The notes below the pieces were generated by a model. It was given only the letters and a program-made list of their open reading frames with translations, did no database searches and was not told the origin of the DNA. From NCBI RefSeq assembly GCF_023159225.1, contig NC_063162.1, positions 101,200,094-101,264,093 of the forward strand: a stretch of 64,000 bases of DNA, in the 5' to 3' direction. The translations under genes were made by a program, and so were the position numbers. Shown here in pieces: positions 11,829 to 21,362 of this stretch (the stretch's first letter is position 1; the number at the start of each line of letters is the position of its first letter). The DNA is from Perognathus longimembris pacificus (Eukaryota > Chordata > Mammalia > Rodentia > Heteromyidae).

Positions 11829-13130
11829 TTAGTCTGTGACAACCTGAGGTACCAAACATTTCTCTCTTATTTCACTATCTTCATAGGCAATCTTTTTGTT
11901 TCGGTTAGGATCTATCCAGGAATTGTGTATTACAGCATTGTTAGGCATGGGATCAGCTTCAACTATGGAAACAACTCGTTTTTTCATTTTACTTTTTAAG
12001 ACCTTTTGAAATTTTTGCCTAGTGAAAGCATATAGTAGAGGGTGAAATATAGTTGTTCCATAAGCCATGACTAGAAAACACAATCTTAATTTTACTAAAA
12101 GGTCACTTGGTCCTAAACATAAAATTGTAGTATTTAAAACAGAAATTGGTGTCCAACAGAGAAGAAATGTAGAAATAATCAATAAAGACATTTTGAAGAC
12201 TCTTTTCTGCCTTTCTCTTCGTTCTCGATGTCGTTTCACGGCTCGCCGGAGGGCAATTATCACAGAAACTGAAGTTCTTACACCAAAGACTACATTTCTC
12301 CCACCACTGCTTTGTGACATGTCTGTAGTCTCATGTTGGGTGGTTAGGGAAATTGTCTTTTTCTTTCTTGCTTTCTTTTTCTGCCCTGTTGAAAATCTTG
12401 TGCCTATTCGAATATTAAGAGCTTGAAGTATCTTGGTGTATGTGATTAACATTACCACAACTGTGAAAAAGAATATTGGGATCTGTACTAGAAGGTGATA
12501 ATACATTCCCAGTTCAGTGTAGTATTCATTCGTACTGACACACAAAAGAGTCTTGTTTTCCCACATATTTCCACTTTGGAGACTGAAGAAATTTACTTCA
12601 ATAAAAGGAATCAGGAAGGAGAAAAAAGAAAAAATCCAAATGGATATCATTAACATTATAGCTCTGCCCATCGTCAGGATTCGGTTTGCAGGTTTTACAG
12701 AGATGTCATATCTGTCTAATGTGATAGCAAAAACGTTGATTGCTGTGGAGACACTTGCAAAGGAAACACAAGCTTCATGAAAACAGCATATGAGAGCAGT
12801 GTTACTCTCTAGTGAAAGCAGAAGGATAACTATAGTTAGAGGAATACATCCCACACAAATAATTACATCAAGTACATGAAGATTCATTGTAATAATATTA
12901 CTGACAGAGTTGATTAAGTTGGATTTCATGCAGTAAAGTACCAATACGGTGAGGTTGCTGCCAAGTCCCAACACAATTTCTAACATAAGAAATCCAGTGA
13001 GAGACACTTGAAAGCTTAATGCGTATGGTAGTGGTTGGTACATATTGGTGTTGATGTCATCAATGTCATCTCGCACTGTAATGTTAGAATCAGACTGCAT
13101 GTTGATTTCCAGAACAGGAGAGAGACACAT
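11829..13130 (-). CDS. GPR22: GPR22, orphan class A G-protein-coupled receptor (complete, intronless CDS)
   Basis: Encodes 433 residues, the length of human GPR22, and I recognise it as near-identical along its length. It is a plasma-membrane orphan receptor reported in heart and brain with constitutive Gi/o coupling (family knowledge). Seen in the sequence: N-glycosylation sites N16-I-T and N192-K-T; seven hydrophobic segments near 45-67, 78-103, 112-140, 156-178, 211-234, 312-338 and 347-369. Class A landmarks are N59 (TM1), D88 (TM2), C115 pairing with C197, D139-R140-Y141, W165, P218, and C325-W-T-P328. TM7 has HPLLY (363-367) where most receptors have NPxxY. The long third intracellular loop (235-309) is strongly basic (KKKARKKK; RRAVKRHRERRERQKR). 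The C-terminal tail is about 60 residues. The chosen ATG matches the family start, has A at -3 and lies 30 nt inside the coding exon. The gene lies antisense within a COG5 intron. No frameshift or stop is present. Confidence 0.98.
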   Translation of the reverse strand: MCLSPVLEINMQSDSNITVRDDIDDINTNMYQPLPYALSFQVSLTGFLMLEIVLGLGSNLTVLVLYCMKSNLINSVSNIITMNLHVLDVIICVGCIPLTIVILLLSLESNTALICCFHEACVSFASVSTAINVFAITLDRYDISVKPANRILTMGRAIMLMISIWIFSFFSFLIPFIEVNFFSLQSGNMWENKTLLCVSTNEYYTELGMYYHLLVQIPIFFFTVVVMLITYTKILQALNIRIGTRFSTGQKKKARKKKTISLTTQHETTDMSQSSGGRNVVFGVRTSVSVIIALRRAVKRHRERRERQKRVFKMSLLIISTFLLCWTPISVLNTTILCLGPSDLLVKLRLCFLVMAYGTTIFHPLLYAFTRQKFQKVLKSKMKKRVVSIVEADPMPNNAVIHNSWIDPNRNKKIAYEDSEIREKCLVPQVVTD

Positions 13131-13162
13131 TCTTTTGGAGCAGTTGTATTTTTTTTTCCCCT
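13131..13162 (-). promoter_or_regulatory. GPR22: Splice acceptor and 5' UTR portion of the GPR22 coding exon
   Basis: On the minus strand a pyrimidine-rich run ends in CACTTTCTAG, with the AG at 13162-13161. This leaves 30 nt of leader (13160-13131) before the GPR22 ATG. The leader begins GGG, has nine A residues and carries no stop in the GPR22 reading frame. The acceptor is good by eye. Use in vivo is inferred. Confidence 0.7.
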
Positions 13163-16100
13163 AGAAAGTGAAATAGAATAAACTATATGATTTTGGCAAT
13201 TTAAATAATGAATAAAACATGTATTCTTTGTAAACAAAACAATCTTTTTATTGTGCACCTTTATCTTTTAAGTTTGTAAAATGTTATTGGGAAATGAAAT
13301 AAACATCAAGATTACATTGTTTTAATAAGTGGAAATGATCTTCTTTTGAAAAAAACCACCATTTGGAGATTGTTCTAGAATGCAGAATTGCTCAAGATAC
13401 TAAAGAGGTTTGCCTCATATGGAAAGGTGATGTGATACCTATTTTTAAGAGAAAGTATACTTTTGTATAGCAAAACTGTTCAGTATGCAACATTGATTTT
13501 AATTGGATGACTTAAAATTTCATTTTAAAATGTTGTGAGTGGATATAAAGTAAATGCTGTTTTAATAAGCTCTAGCATGATTGGTGTAGGTGTAATTATT
13601 CCTGTGAGATTTCGATTGAACAGGGCCAAGTGTTCATTTAAAAGGATAAATGTACCAAGTGCTAGTCAGTTTCAAACTACCTTGTACATATTGAGGGAAT
13701 CTCTTAGTCAGAAGTTAACAATGTGCTTAGGAATATTCTGAGCTACTTCCCACAGAAAGAAGGAAATGTAATTTTTTTGCATATCATGGTGAATATGCTC
13801 ACCGGATATTTACAATTGTTAAACTTAAAAATTGAAAGAAAAGGGATATCATGCCAAAGTGAAAATTGTAAGACTTGTTTTTTTTTTAAAGCACTAATTA
13901 CACCTATAAATTATTTTGTGACCACACCCTCTTATATCTTCTGGAAGGAGAAAATTGCAATTTAATACAACTAAGAAATAGGCATTTTAAAAATGGTTCA
14001 GAACATACTAGTTGATTTTATTTGTTTAAACATAGTTTTTTTAAGTTTAAAAAGATCCTGTAATTTAGGGAGAAATATTCTGAAGCCCTTTAAAGTTCGA
14101 CATTACCTGTGAAGCCTTTTTTATATATCAGCCAATGTATACTTTTGAAGAAAAATTTAAAAATAAACTTTTTTGTTGATTCATACAAAGTATACTTTAA
14201 TATGTAGGAGTTTAGACTAATTTGTCTGAATCTGTATATTCAGTTTACAGTGTAAAAATCACACAGCAGACTATTTTACATTTCAGGTACAGCATTTTGG
14301 CTATAAAATTATATTCAAACTATACAGGCTAATAATTTTCAAAACTAATGTTGATGTTATCTTTGACAAGTTTTAGAACATAATTTTATTCCTGCATATT
14401 ATTTTTAGAAATACTTAAGTAGAGGCATATTTATTCAAAATAAATAAAAGCCTTAGCTAACTCTGAAATCTTATAAAAATGGAAATTTTTAACCATGCCA
14501 AATTTTCAGTTAATAGATTAAATAACAGGTCTTTGTCACACCAGATTATAGTTAAATAAACCAGCCATGTCAAGTTAAATGACAATTAAGAAAAATATCA
14601 CTCCCCCCCCCCTTTCTGGTAAATGTTACACAGTGCAGTGTGGTGGGGTGCATGCATCTTCTGACCTACCTGTTTGCTGTCACCTTATGGGCGATTTGGC
14701 TCACTATGGCAGTTTTTCACAAATTGATACATGATGTCATTGACAGGATTTTGACATGAATTGTTCACTGAAAACAGTGAAGTAGCTGTGTTCTATCTCT
14801 TGTCTTGTAGGAATTCTTTCATTTTTCTCTCCAATACTTCAGCTGCCTGAATTGTGAAATTAGTTGGCTGATGGATTGCTAGAGAACAGTACATAATATT
14901 TGTGTTTGATTTTCTTTAAAAAGTCACGACCAAGAGAAACTTCCTCAAATGATAGGAATTGTTTTCCTTTGAGGAAATGTATGATAGAATCTTTTTATGA
15001 TAGTGTCTGAAAAAGAGAAACATAAGGTTTCTAACTTCCAAAATGTATTTAGACATCCTTTTGTTACAATTGTAAATCTGTTTCTACAGCAGTCCTTATT
15101 ATAGTGAAATGATTTCTTGATCACATAACTTGCTTTACATTATAAATCCAGTCCATGCTCTCTTGATAGAAACCATCTGCTATTTAATTTAGTTTGTTTT
15201 CATTAGAAGAGGACACATAATTGGTCATAAAACTCAGATGGAAAAATCCATTAGTCATATCAATTATTATAAATATCCAGAATATTTAGTGCAGAAAACA
15301 CTTTCTAAAGCTTTGTTTTGCTTGCTGGTACATTCTCCTTTTTGGAATTCGTGTTTCATTGTTTCTTCAGCATTAGTAGCTTCCACAATTCTGATGTGTT
15401 CAAGTATAAACTCCTCCTTTAAAAATGCTCACCATTTTGTTTTCAGGCTTTTATAGTTATATTGTTTTTCTTTTTGTGGTTATTGTATACAGCATCTTCT
15501 TAGAGTACTGTTGATTTTTTATATCCCAGCAGTATTGTAGACTGTTGCCTTGTTTTTAACTCTTTAGTTTCTTAAAATCATATGTACAAGAACATCTTTT
15601 AATTCATTGCTCACAGGGTGATTCTCAGTTGCATTCTTTACACTGTAAGTTGTAAATACTGAATTAGCTGCTGTAGTCCCTATGAACAAAAGACAAGGGT
15701 TAAGAAATAAGGCTCCTAATAATTTCTAATTAATTGACAATTATTCTGATAAAAATTAAAACCATGCACCATTTATTCTTAAACAAATGCTATTGCTAAA
15801 ATCATAACTATATGTACAAAATTTAACTTCTTAAAATAAAATACCTCATTTTCCTAACAAGATTGTATATTGCTTTAATAGAGTTAGCATTATAAATATG
15901 GCCATAAGAGAAAGACTGTATTTGTAAACTAATTTCTGCTGTCTTTTTACAAGCTTACTTGTAGTTTCCAAGATTATAAACAATTAGCACATATTAAACA
16001 CACTGTCATTCCCTCTTGTCTTTTAATAAATTGAACATTTCCTACTGTAAAAATACTGTAGCTTGTTTAATTATTAAAGCATCAGTTGAATCTTAACTCA

Positions 16101-16580
16101 TTAAAACAGATTCCATGAGAAGATACTATGAATTTTTATTGATGAATTGCTTATGTGATTGAAAAAAAAGGTAATACAAAAATTAACTGCAATTTTTTTC
16201 AAAGAATACAAGCCAATAATCTTAGCATAAAATTGAGTAATAACAGCTTGATACTGAAACTGGTTCTTATAAGAAATAGCATTTTTGGACACTAAGAAAA
16301 ACTATACTGATAACATTAGGAATCTAAAATCTATCTGAACTAATTTCAGAGCTGATATCTTCATAGTGAATTAACAAAATATTATTTAACAATCCATCCT
16401 AAACATTTTACATTGAAATATATCTTGTCTTCATCGAAATAGATTTAAAAATTATATGCTTGCAATAAGTAGAAGTAAACATTAAACTCTTAAAATTTTA
16501 GGCTGAAATTTAAAAAGTAGTTTTACCCCATTATGCCAGTTCAAAATCTACTGTATACTATAATAAGAAACACATCTTAC
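13163..16580 (-). other. GPR22: Predicted GPR22 intron 2 (also COG5 intron), repeat-free
   Basis: 3.4 kb between the predicted exon 2 donor and the coding-exon acceptor. No SINE, L1 or LTR recognised. A C-run (14604-14612) and the less AT-rich 14,600-14,830 block could be regulatory, but nothing specific can be claimed. Confidence 0.4.
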
Positions 16581-16655
16581 CTCTCCTAAAGATATGATAA
16601 TTTCCTGATGTAGTTGAAGCATTTCCAGTTTTGATTGATTCATTTTGTTCGCTTG
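16581..16655 (-). other. GPR22: Predicted GPR22 upstream exon 2 (75 nt)
   Basis: On the minus strand a long pyrimidine tract with TCCCCCCATCC ends in CTACTAG (AG at 16657-16656). 75 nt later comes a consensus donor, GAGAG|GTAAGA, so the exon ends at 16581. Spliced to the coding exon's acceptor at 13160, it joins in phase. It contains an ATG at 16643-16641 (A at -3) whose frame stays open through all 21 codons and runs into the GPR22 frame. It is usually treated as 5' UTR territory; whether it is translated is unknown. The prediction rests on splice motifs only. Confidence 0.5.
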
Positions 16656-16971
16656 CTAGTAGAGGATGGGGGGAAGAGGGTCATAACCGTCTCTTCAGAA
16701 ATGACCTTAATGAAAATGTGTCTGTACTGTGCCATTGTTTCAGCAGTACTGCTAATGTATAGAACGTGTAGTGCTGCTTAGAGGCTGCTGCAGTCTCTCA
16801 CTCTTCCTACTGTGCAATCAATAAGCATCTGAAAATACATAATGAAAGCAATTTAACATACTGAAGGCTTCTTTTCTCCAGAGACATTTAGATTCAGTCT
16901 TTCTAAAAAGGAACGGCACTGTTTTCAGAGGAAAGCCTGTTCTGAGCAGCTTTTGCAGTATGACAGCCTAC
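16656..16971 (-). other. GPR22: Predicted GPR22 intron 1 (short)
   Basis: 316 bp between donor GTAGGC and acceptor CTACTAG on the minus strand. A possible alternative acceptor (TATTTTCAG) lies near 16,828. Part or all could be exonic in other isoforms. Confidence 0.3.
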
Positions 16972-17066
16972 CTTGTCGCTTCTCTCCACTGCAGAGAGAT
17001 GCAGTGCATTCACTAATTTTGATTGGTCAGTTGTATTGGGCTTAAACTGTGCTTCATATGTATAGC
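16972..17066 (-). other. GPR22: Predicted GPR22 first exon (noncoding) with short upstream ORFs
   Basis: A donor GACAAG|GTAGGC on the minus strand ends this exon at 16972. Its 5' end is placed about 30 nt downstream of a TATA-like box. Two ATGs lie inside. One at 17057-17055 gives a 14-codon ORF ending in TAG at 17015-17013. The other at 17009-17007 stays open to the donor and, after joining to the exon at 16655, stops at a TGA overlapping the next ATG. A CCAAT motif (minus strand, near 17025) lies inside the exon rather than upstream, so the true start could be lower. No transcript data are available here. Confidence 0.4.
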
Positions 17067-17087
17067 AGAGATTCCCCCACCCTACTG

Positions 17088-17098
17088 TTTTATATAAG
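17088..17098 (-). promoter_or_regulatory. GPR22: Candidate GPR22 TATA box
   Basis: CTTATATAAAA on the minus strand, with no CpG island visible nearby. It sits just upstream of the predicted first exon, about 4 kb upstream of the GPR22 ATG. This fits a tissue-restricted gene. TATA-like strings are common in AT-rich DNA, so confidence is modest. Confidence 0.4.
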
Positions 17099-17241
17099 AG
17101 TGCTTTTTAAAAGGCTAAATTTATAAGTGGTTGTATGTTAAATAGAGTATGAGTAAATTGGTTTTTAAAAATGTGTGTTCTGTTCTGGATTGTTGGTCAC
17201 TGATGCCAAGCATTAAAAAATGCAGGGAGGTATTTGCTTGA

Positions 17242-17260
17242 GGGGGGTGGGAGGGGTGGG
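17242..17260 (+). promoter_or_regulatory. G-quadruplex-type motif / CACCC-rich element upstream of the GPR22 promoter
   Basis: GGGGGGTGGGAGGGGTGGG contains four G runs separated by single bases, a canonical short-loop quadruplex motif. On the GPR22 sense (minus) strand it reads as CCCACCCCTCCCACCCCCC, which also resembles KLF/Sp-type CACCC sites. It lies about 145 bp upstream of the candidate TATA box. Confidence 0.5.
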
Positions 17261-17269
17261 ATGGAGGTG

Positions 17270-20200
17270 AATAGTAGGAAAGGTATACATTGTCTCTATA
17301 TATATGTATATATGTACTCATTAATTGTAGTTGAGAATATTTTACTATTTATATGTAATTTTGGTGTAGGTTCTTTGTTCTACAAATAGAAACCACTGCA
17401 TTTTTACAGTAAACCACACTGAATTTCAACTAGTTTGTTTGTATTCAGGTCATCATCATGTATTCCAAATGGTTGTGAACATCGCAAGGTATTAAATTAT
17501 TATCATGACTTAAGGCAAATTCATTCAAATATTCTTTTATTTCATTCACTCATTCAGAATATAGATCAGCTTGATCCAAGGTGATTTTTACCATAACATA
17601 TTTTAAAAACAATTCCTTGCCAGTAGCATACTAACTTTAGTATTTTTGTTTTACCCTTTGGAAATAGTAATCTCCATTTTTACTTTTAGTAGTCTTATGT
17701 ATTGGCCATTTGCCATTAGTATTTTATTTCAATTGTGTATTTCTGTTTTTGACTTGGTCACATTTCTTGGTAGATTGCTTTTGGCAAATATATGTTGCTA
17801 GATGCTAATTTAGTGATGGAAAAAGTTTCCTGTAACTTGTATCTTATGTCATCATAAATTAAAAAACTAAATTATTTAGATATATATAGCCAAAAAAGTG
17901 GTATAAAAACCAAATATCAATTAAAAATTAATTTGTATTCATTTTTGGTTACCTCTAAATTTGTTTGTTTTCATTAGTGAGGATATCTATTTTTGTTTTT
18001 TAGAATTGATTATATAAAGTGGTTGGATTCTATACTTACAACATTAAATTATTAGAATATTAGTCATCTCTTCCCATTAGTTTAGGAATGTGATCTGTAT
18101 TTTTCACAATGTTGTTCTTTATTTGTAACTTCTGTAATTTTGAAAAGCCATATTTATTTTCATAATCCTTTACTGGTAATGCTTAAACATTACAGAGGAA
18201 TTGCGGACAAGTACATGAATTTTGAGTTACACTTCTATAAAAATTTAGGGTAACATGGACATTTTTGTTGTGAATTTAAAAAATTTTTCTGAATAGTTTT
18301 GGGTGTTAAGGCTTTGATAATGCTAAAAAGGAAAATGTGCTATTTATTATTCAAGAATTTTAAAATATAGGGGAAAAGGTCTAAATAGAATGCTAGCTAC
18401 ATTAAAAATAGCTAATATATCACAAAAATGTTATTTTTAACTTAAGACAGAAATCAGAGAAAAACCTGTTAGTATTTGATGGGGATAGGAAAATTATTTA
18501 TATAATAAAAATACATGGTGCTTTCCTCTCAAAGAGTTCAAGTATTTATTTAGGTTTAGGTTTGTTTGGTCAAAATATATCCATAATAAACAAACAAAAC
18601 AAGGCACTGGAGAAATTTGTTGACCTGAAAAAGCGTAGGTAGGTTACCAGCAGGCAGTGTTAGAATACTGCTTACTCTACCCTTCTGGATAGTTGTACCT
18701 TTTTCTTAGAGAAATTATGAAAGTACTTGAGTTTAGAAAGGGACAATCTAGGTTTAGTCGCTATTTACTTATATAACTTTTGGTAATTCAAGTTTTATTC
18801 TTTTTGTTGAAGTATATTTCACTGTTTTAATTATCTCTATGAGGAAGCATTTCAAAATTATAGTTAGATGATTTTCTACAACAAAATCTGAATTCTCTGG
18901 ATATTCAAGTGAAGAAAGCTGAAGTCTGGACATTGGTGCTTATTTCCTGTACAGTTGACTTATGGTTCGTGATACCAAAGATACAAAAAAAACCCAGGTT
19001 TTTTCTTTAATTGACTATAGTGCATAATGTAATTTTACTACTTTTTAAAAGCCACGAAATGTTACTCAAAATTTTACGAGATGTTTCTAATGCCCTCTGT
19101 TTTTAACAAATATGCTAAGATATGAATGAATGGATTGAGAATCAGATATTATTTTCATGGAAAAAGTTGTATATGTTAGAATTTATAGATTATTGTTTCC
19201 ATAGTAACCCACAATTTTTACATTTTGGCATTTAATATATTTTATATTCCTACTTATACTAATTTTGAAAATTCTACAAGGTGATTTAAAACCAAATTTT
19301 GTTATGGAATAATTTTATAGGTTTTTACTAACAAAAACTAGGAAAAGTTTAGCTTTCCCATTTACTAAGCAACAAATGTGAATTTAACCCCAAAATATGG
19401 CTCAGTTAAAACCATTTCTTAAGAGTTATGTTTTTCTTTTTAGTTATTTTTTATTTTATATCTTACTTTTCATAATTCTGATAGGAATTCTTGATTTTTT
19501 AAAAAAAATTACTTTAGACATTTATCTTCTTAAACTTGGGTACCAAAACCTATGAGAATAATTTATATTTCTGTTACACACATGCTTAAGCTTGCAGCTA
19601 GTTCTGATGCTCCATTTTTCTTTATGATTCTCCAAGTTTGTAAATTAAAAAAAGAAATCCTACTTTGGGAAATGTCGGAATTAGCCATAACTGAAACTCT
19701 TTGCAAACAATATATGCAAAAACAGTTTCTAATTGGTTAAAATGACTGCTTAAACCATATTGTTTCGGAAAGGGTGCTTTTAAAATGAATATATAGCATG
19801 TGTAACTCTGAACTCTGTTATATTTGAACCCAGGGAAGACAGGATTATTTAGGGTTAAAGCCAATTTAGAAATTTCATTTGGATTCCTAATTTTGAATTC
19901 CTTTCACAACAAATGTTTTAACAGGAAAATAGAAATGGACCATCTGCTGAAATCTCCATCAAGTAGGGAATAGCTAGTGCAGTGGAAATTCAACAGCATT
20001 GATGATTCATTATCTGTAATAGAACAGTAAAAACCTAATTATATTTGATAAAGTACATGCATTGAACATGCATAATTTCAACAGAAAATTCCAAAAACCA
20101 TTCTTGCCCATCCTGACCTCACCTATGTTGAGGATGAAATTTTTTTTGTTTTTCATACTGTATATTTTTATCATTTGCAAACATCACATTCTTTTCATTT

Positions 20201-20690
20201 TCTTATTTGAAAGTGAGACTTTGGACCTTATGACTACTACTGACTACAGGTTAACCTCCTCTCTAACACATTTGTGGGCATGTTTGTTTTGTGGCTTTCT
20301 CTAGATTCCCTCTCCATTATTAGCTAACTGTTTTGGTGTCTTATGTTCCTGTTTGTATCCTTTAAATAGTATGGATTTTTTTAATGTTTTTCCTCTTATA
20401 TATTTTAATCAGTTGTATAAGTAGCTATGTTGTGTTCTTCTATTGATTGCTCTTTTCTGTTCCTCTCTTTGCAGAATTCTTCCACTCTAGCTTATTGTGC
20501 AGAATCCAATTCATTTCTGTCTTAAAAGTAGGTCAGTTTGATCAACTGGATTGTATATTTTCACAAAGCTATGCTAAATCCTCTCTTTCTGAGTCTTATA
20601 TTCTGATGGATGACCTGGCTGAAGGGCTACCTATGAACTAACTGTGATCTCGTGGACTGTTACTGAAATGAGTTAGGTACATACTATTCT
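17270..20690. other. 3.4 kb intronic stretch upstream of GPR22, no repeats recognised
   Basis: AT-rich with many poly(T)/poly(A) runs. No SINE, L1, LTR or supported exon. Part of the repeat-depleted block around GPR22. Confidence 0.4.
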
Positions 20691-20694
20691 TATT

Positions 20695-20762
20695 AGAAGA
20701 CTGCCTTTTTTCTGGGTTTGAACTTGCTAGGCAAGTACCATACTGCTAAGCTATACAGCTTT
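20695..20762 (-). repeat. Old ID-like monomer
   Basis: Antisense ID pattern: gggtttgaacttgctaggcaagtaccatactgctaagctatacagc. Confidence 0.55.
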
Positions 20763-20784
20763 TTGTGTGTACTGATTATTATTT

Positions 20785-21014
20785 TTTTTATGCTGGTAAT
20801 GAGGCTTGAACTCAGGGCTTCTTGTTCTTTCTCAGCTTTTTCACCTCACAGCTAGTATTTTAATACTTGAGCTGTGTCTTAATTTCTAGATTTTTGCAGG
20901 TTAATGGAGATAAGAATCTCATGGACTTGTATGGTTGGGCTATAGTCAGTCAGCAGTTCTCAGATCTCAGCCTTTTGAATAGCTTGGATTGTGTGAGCTA
21001 TCAGCACCTGGCAC
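20785..21014 (-). repeat. Dimeric B1-like/right-monomer SINE
   Basis: Right monomer first (gaggcttgaactcagggctt...cttgagctgtg), then the family-specific linker 'ggttaatggagataagaatctcatgg', then an antisense B1-like half ending in 'ctatcagcacctggc'. Confidence 0.75.
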
Positions 21015-21362
21015 GCTGGTTATTTTTGAAATAAAGGTCTCACTTTTTGGTCTGGCTTGTGCCTGGACTGCAAGCTACATACTTTATGCTTCTTGTTGTA
21101 GCTGGGATTACAGATGCCTGCTACCATGCCCATCTTCCTTTGAAACTGGGTTTCATGGAACCTTTTTCCACCTAGGCTGGCCTGGAACTGAGATCCTCCC
21201 ACTTTCAGCCTTTCACATAGCTGAGATGACAGATTCATGTGACAGTGCTGTTGACTGAGAAATGGTCTTACAGTTGCCTAAACTGGTCTTGAACCATGAC
21301 TATCCTAATCTCATATTCCTAAATGGTGAGGATTACAGACATGAACCACCAGTACCTGGCCT
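21015..21362 (-). repeat. Run of three B1-like left monomers
   Basis: Three consecutive antisense 7SL-like units, ending near 21130 (gctgggattacagatgcctgctaccatgccc), 21240 (ctgagatgacagattcatgtg) and 21362 (gaggattacagacatgaaccaccagtacctggcc). Clustered SINE insertions. Confidence 0.6.

Noticed and set aside
12067..12780. Plus-strand open frames opposite GPR22 (119 and 75 codons)
   Set aside because: They are antisense shadows of the GPR22 coding sequence, with no homology and no separate gene signals.
14640..14700. Possible additional GPR22 exon at a GTAGGT donor-like site on the minus strand
   Set aside because: A donor-like string occurs, but I found no convincing matched acceptor or open frame.
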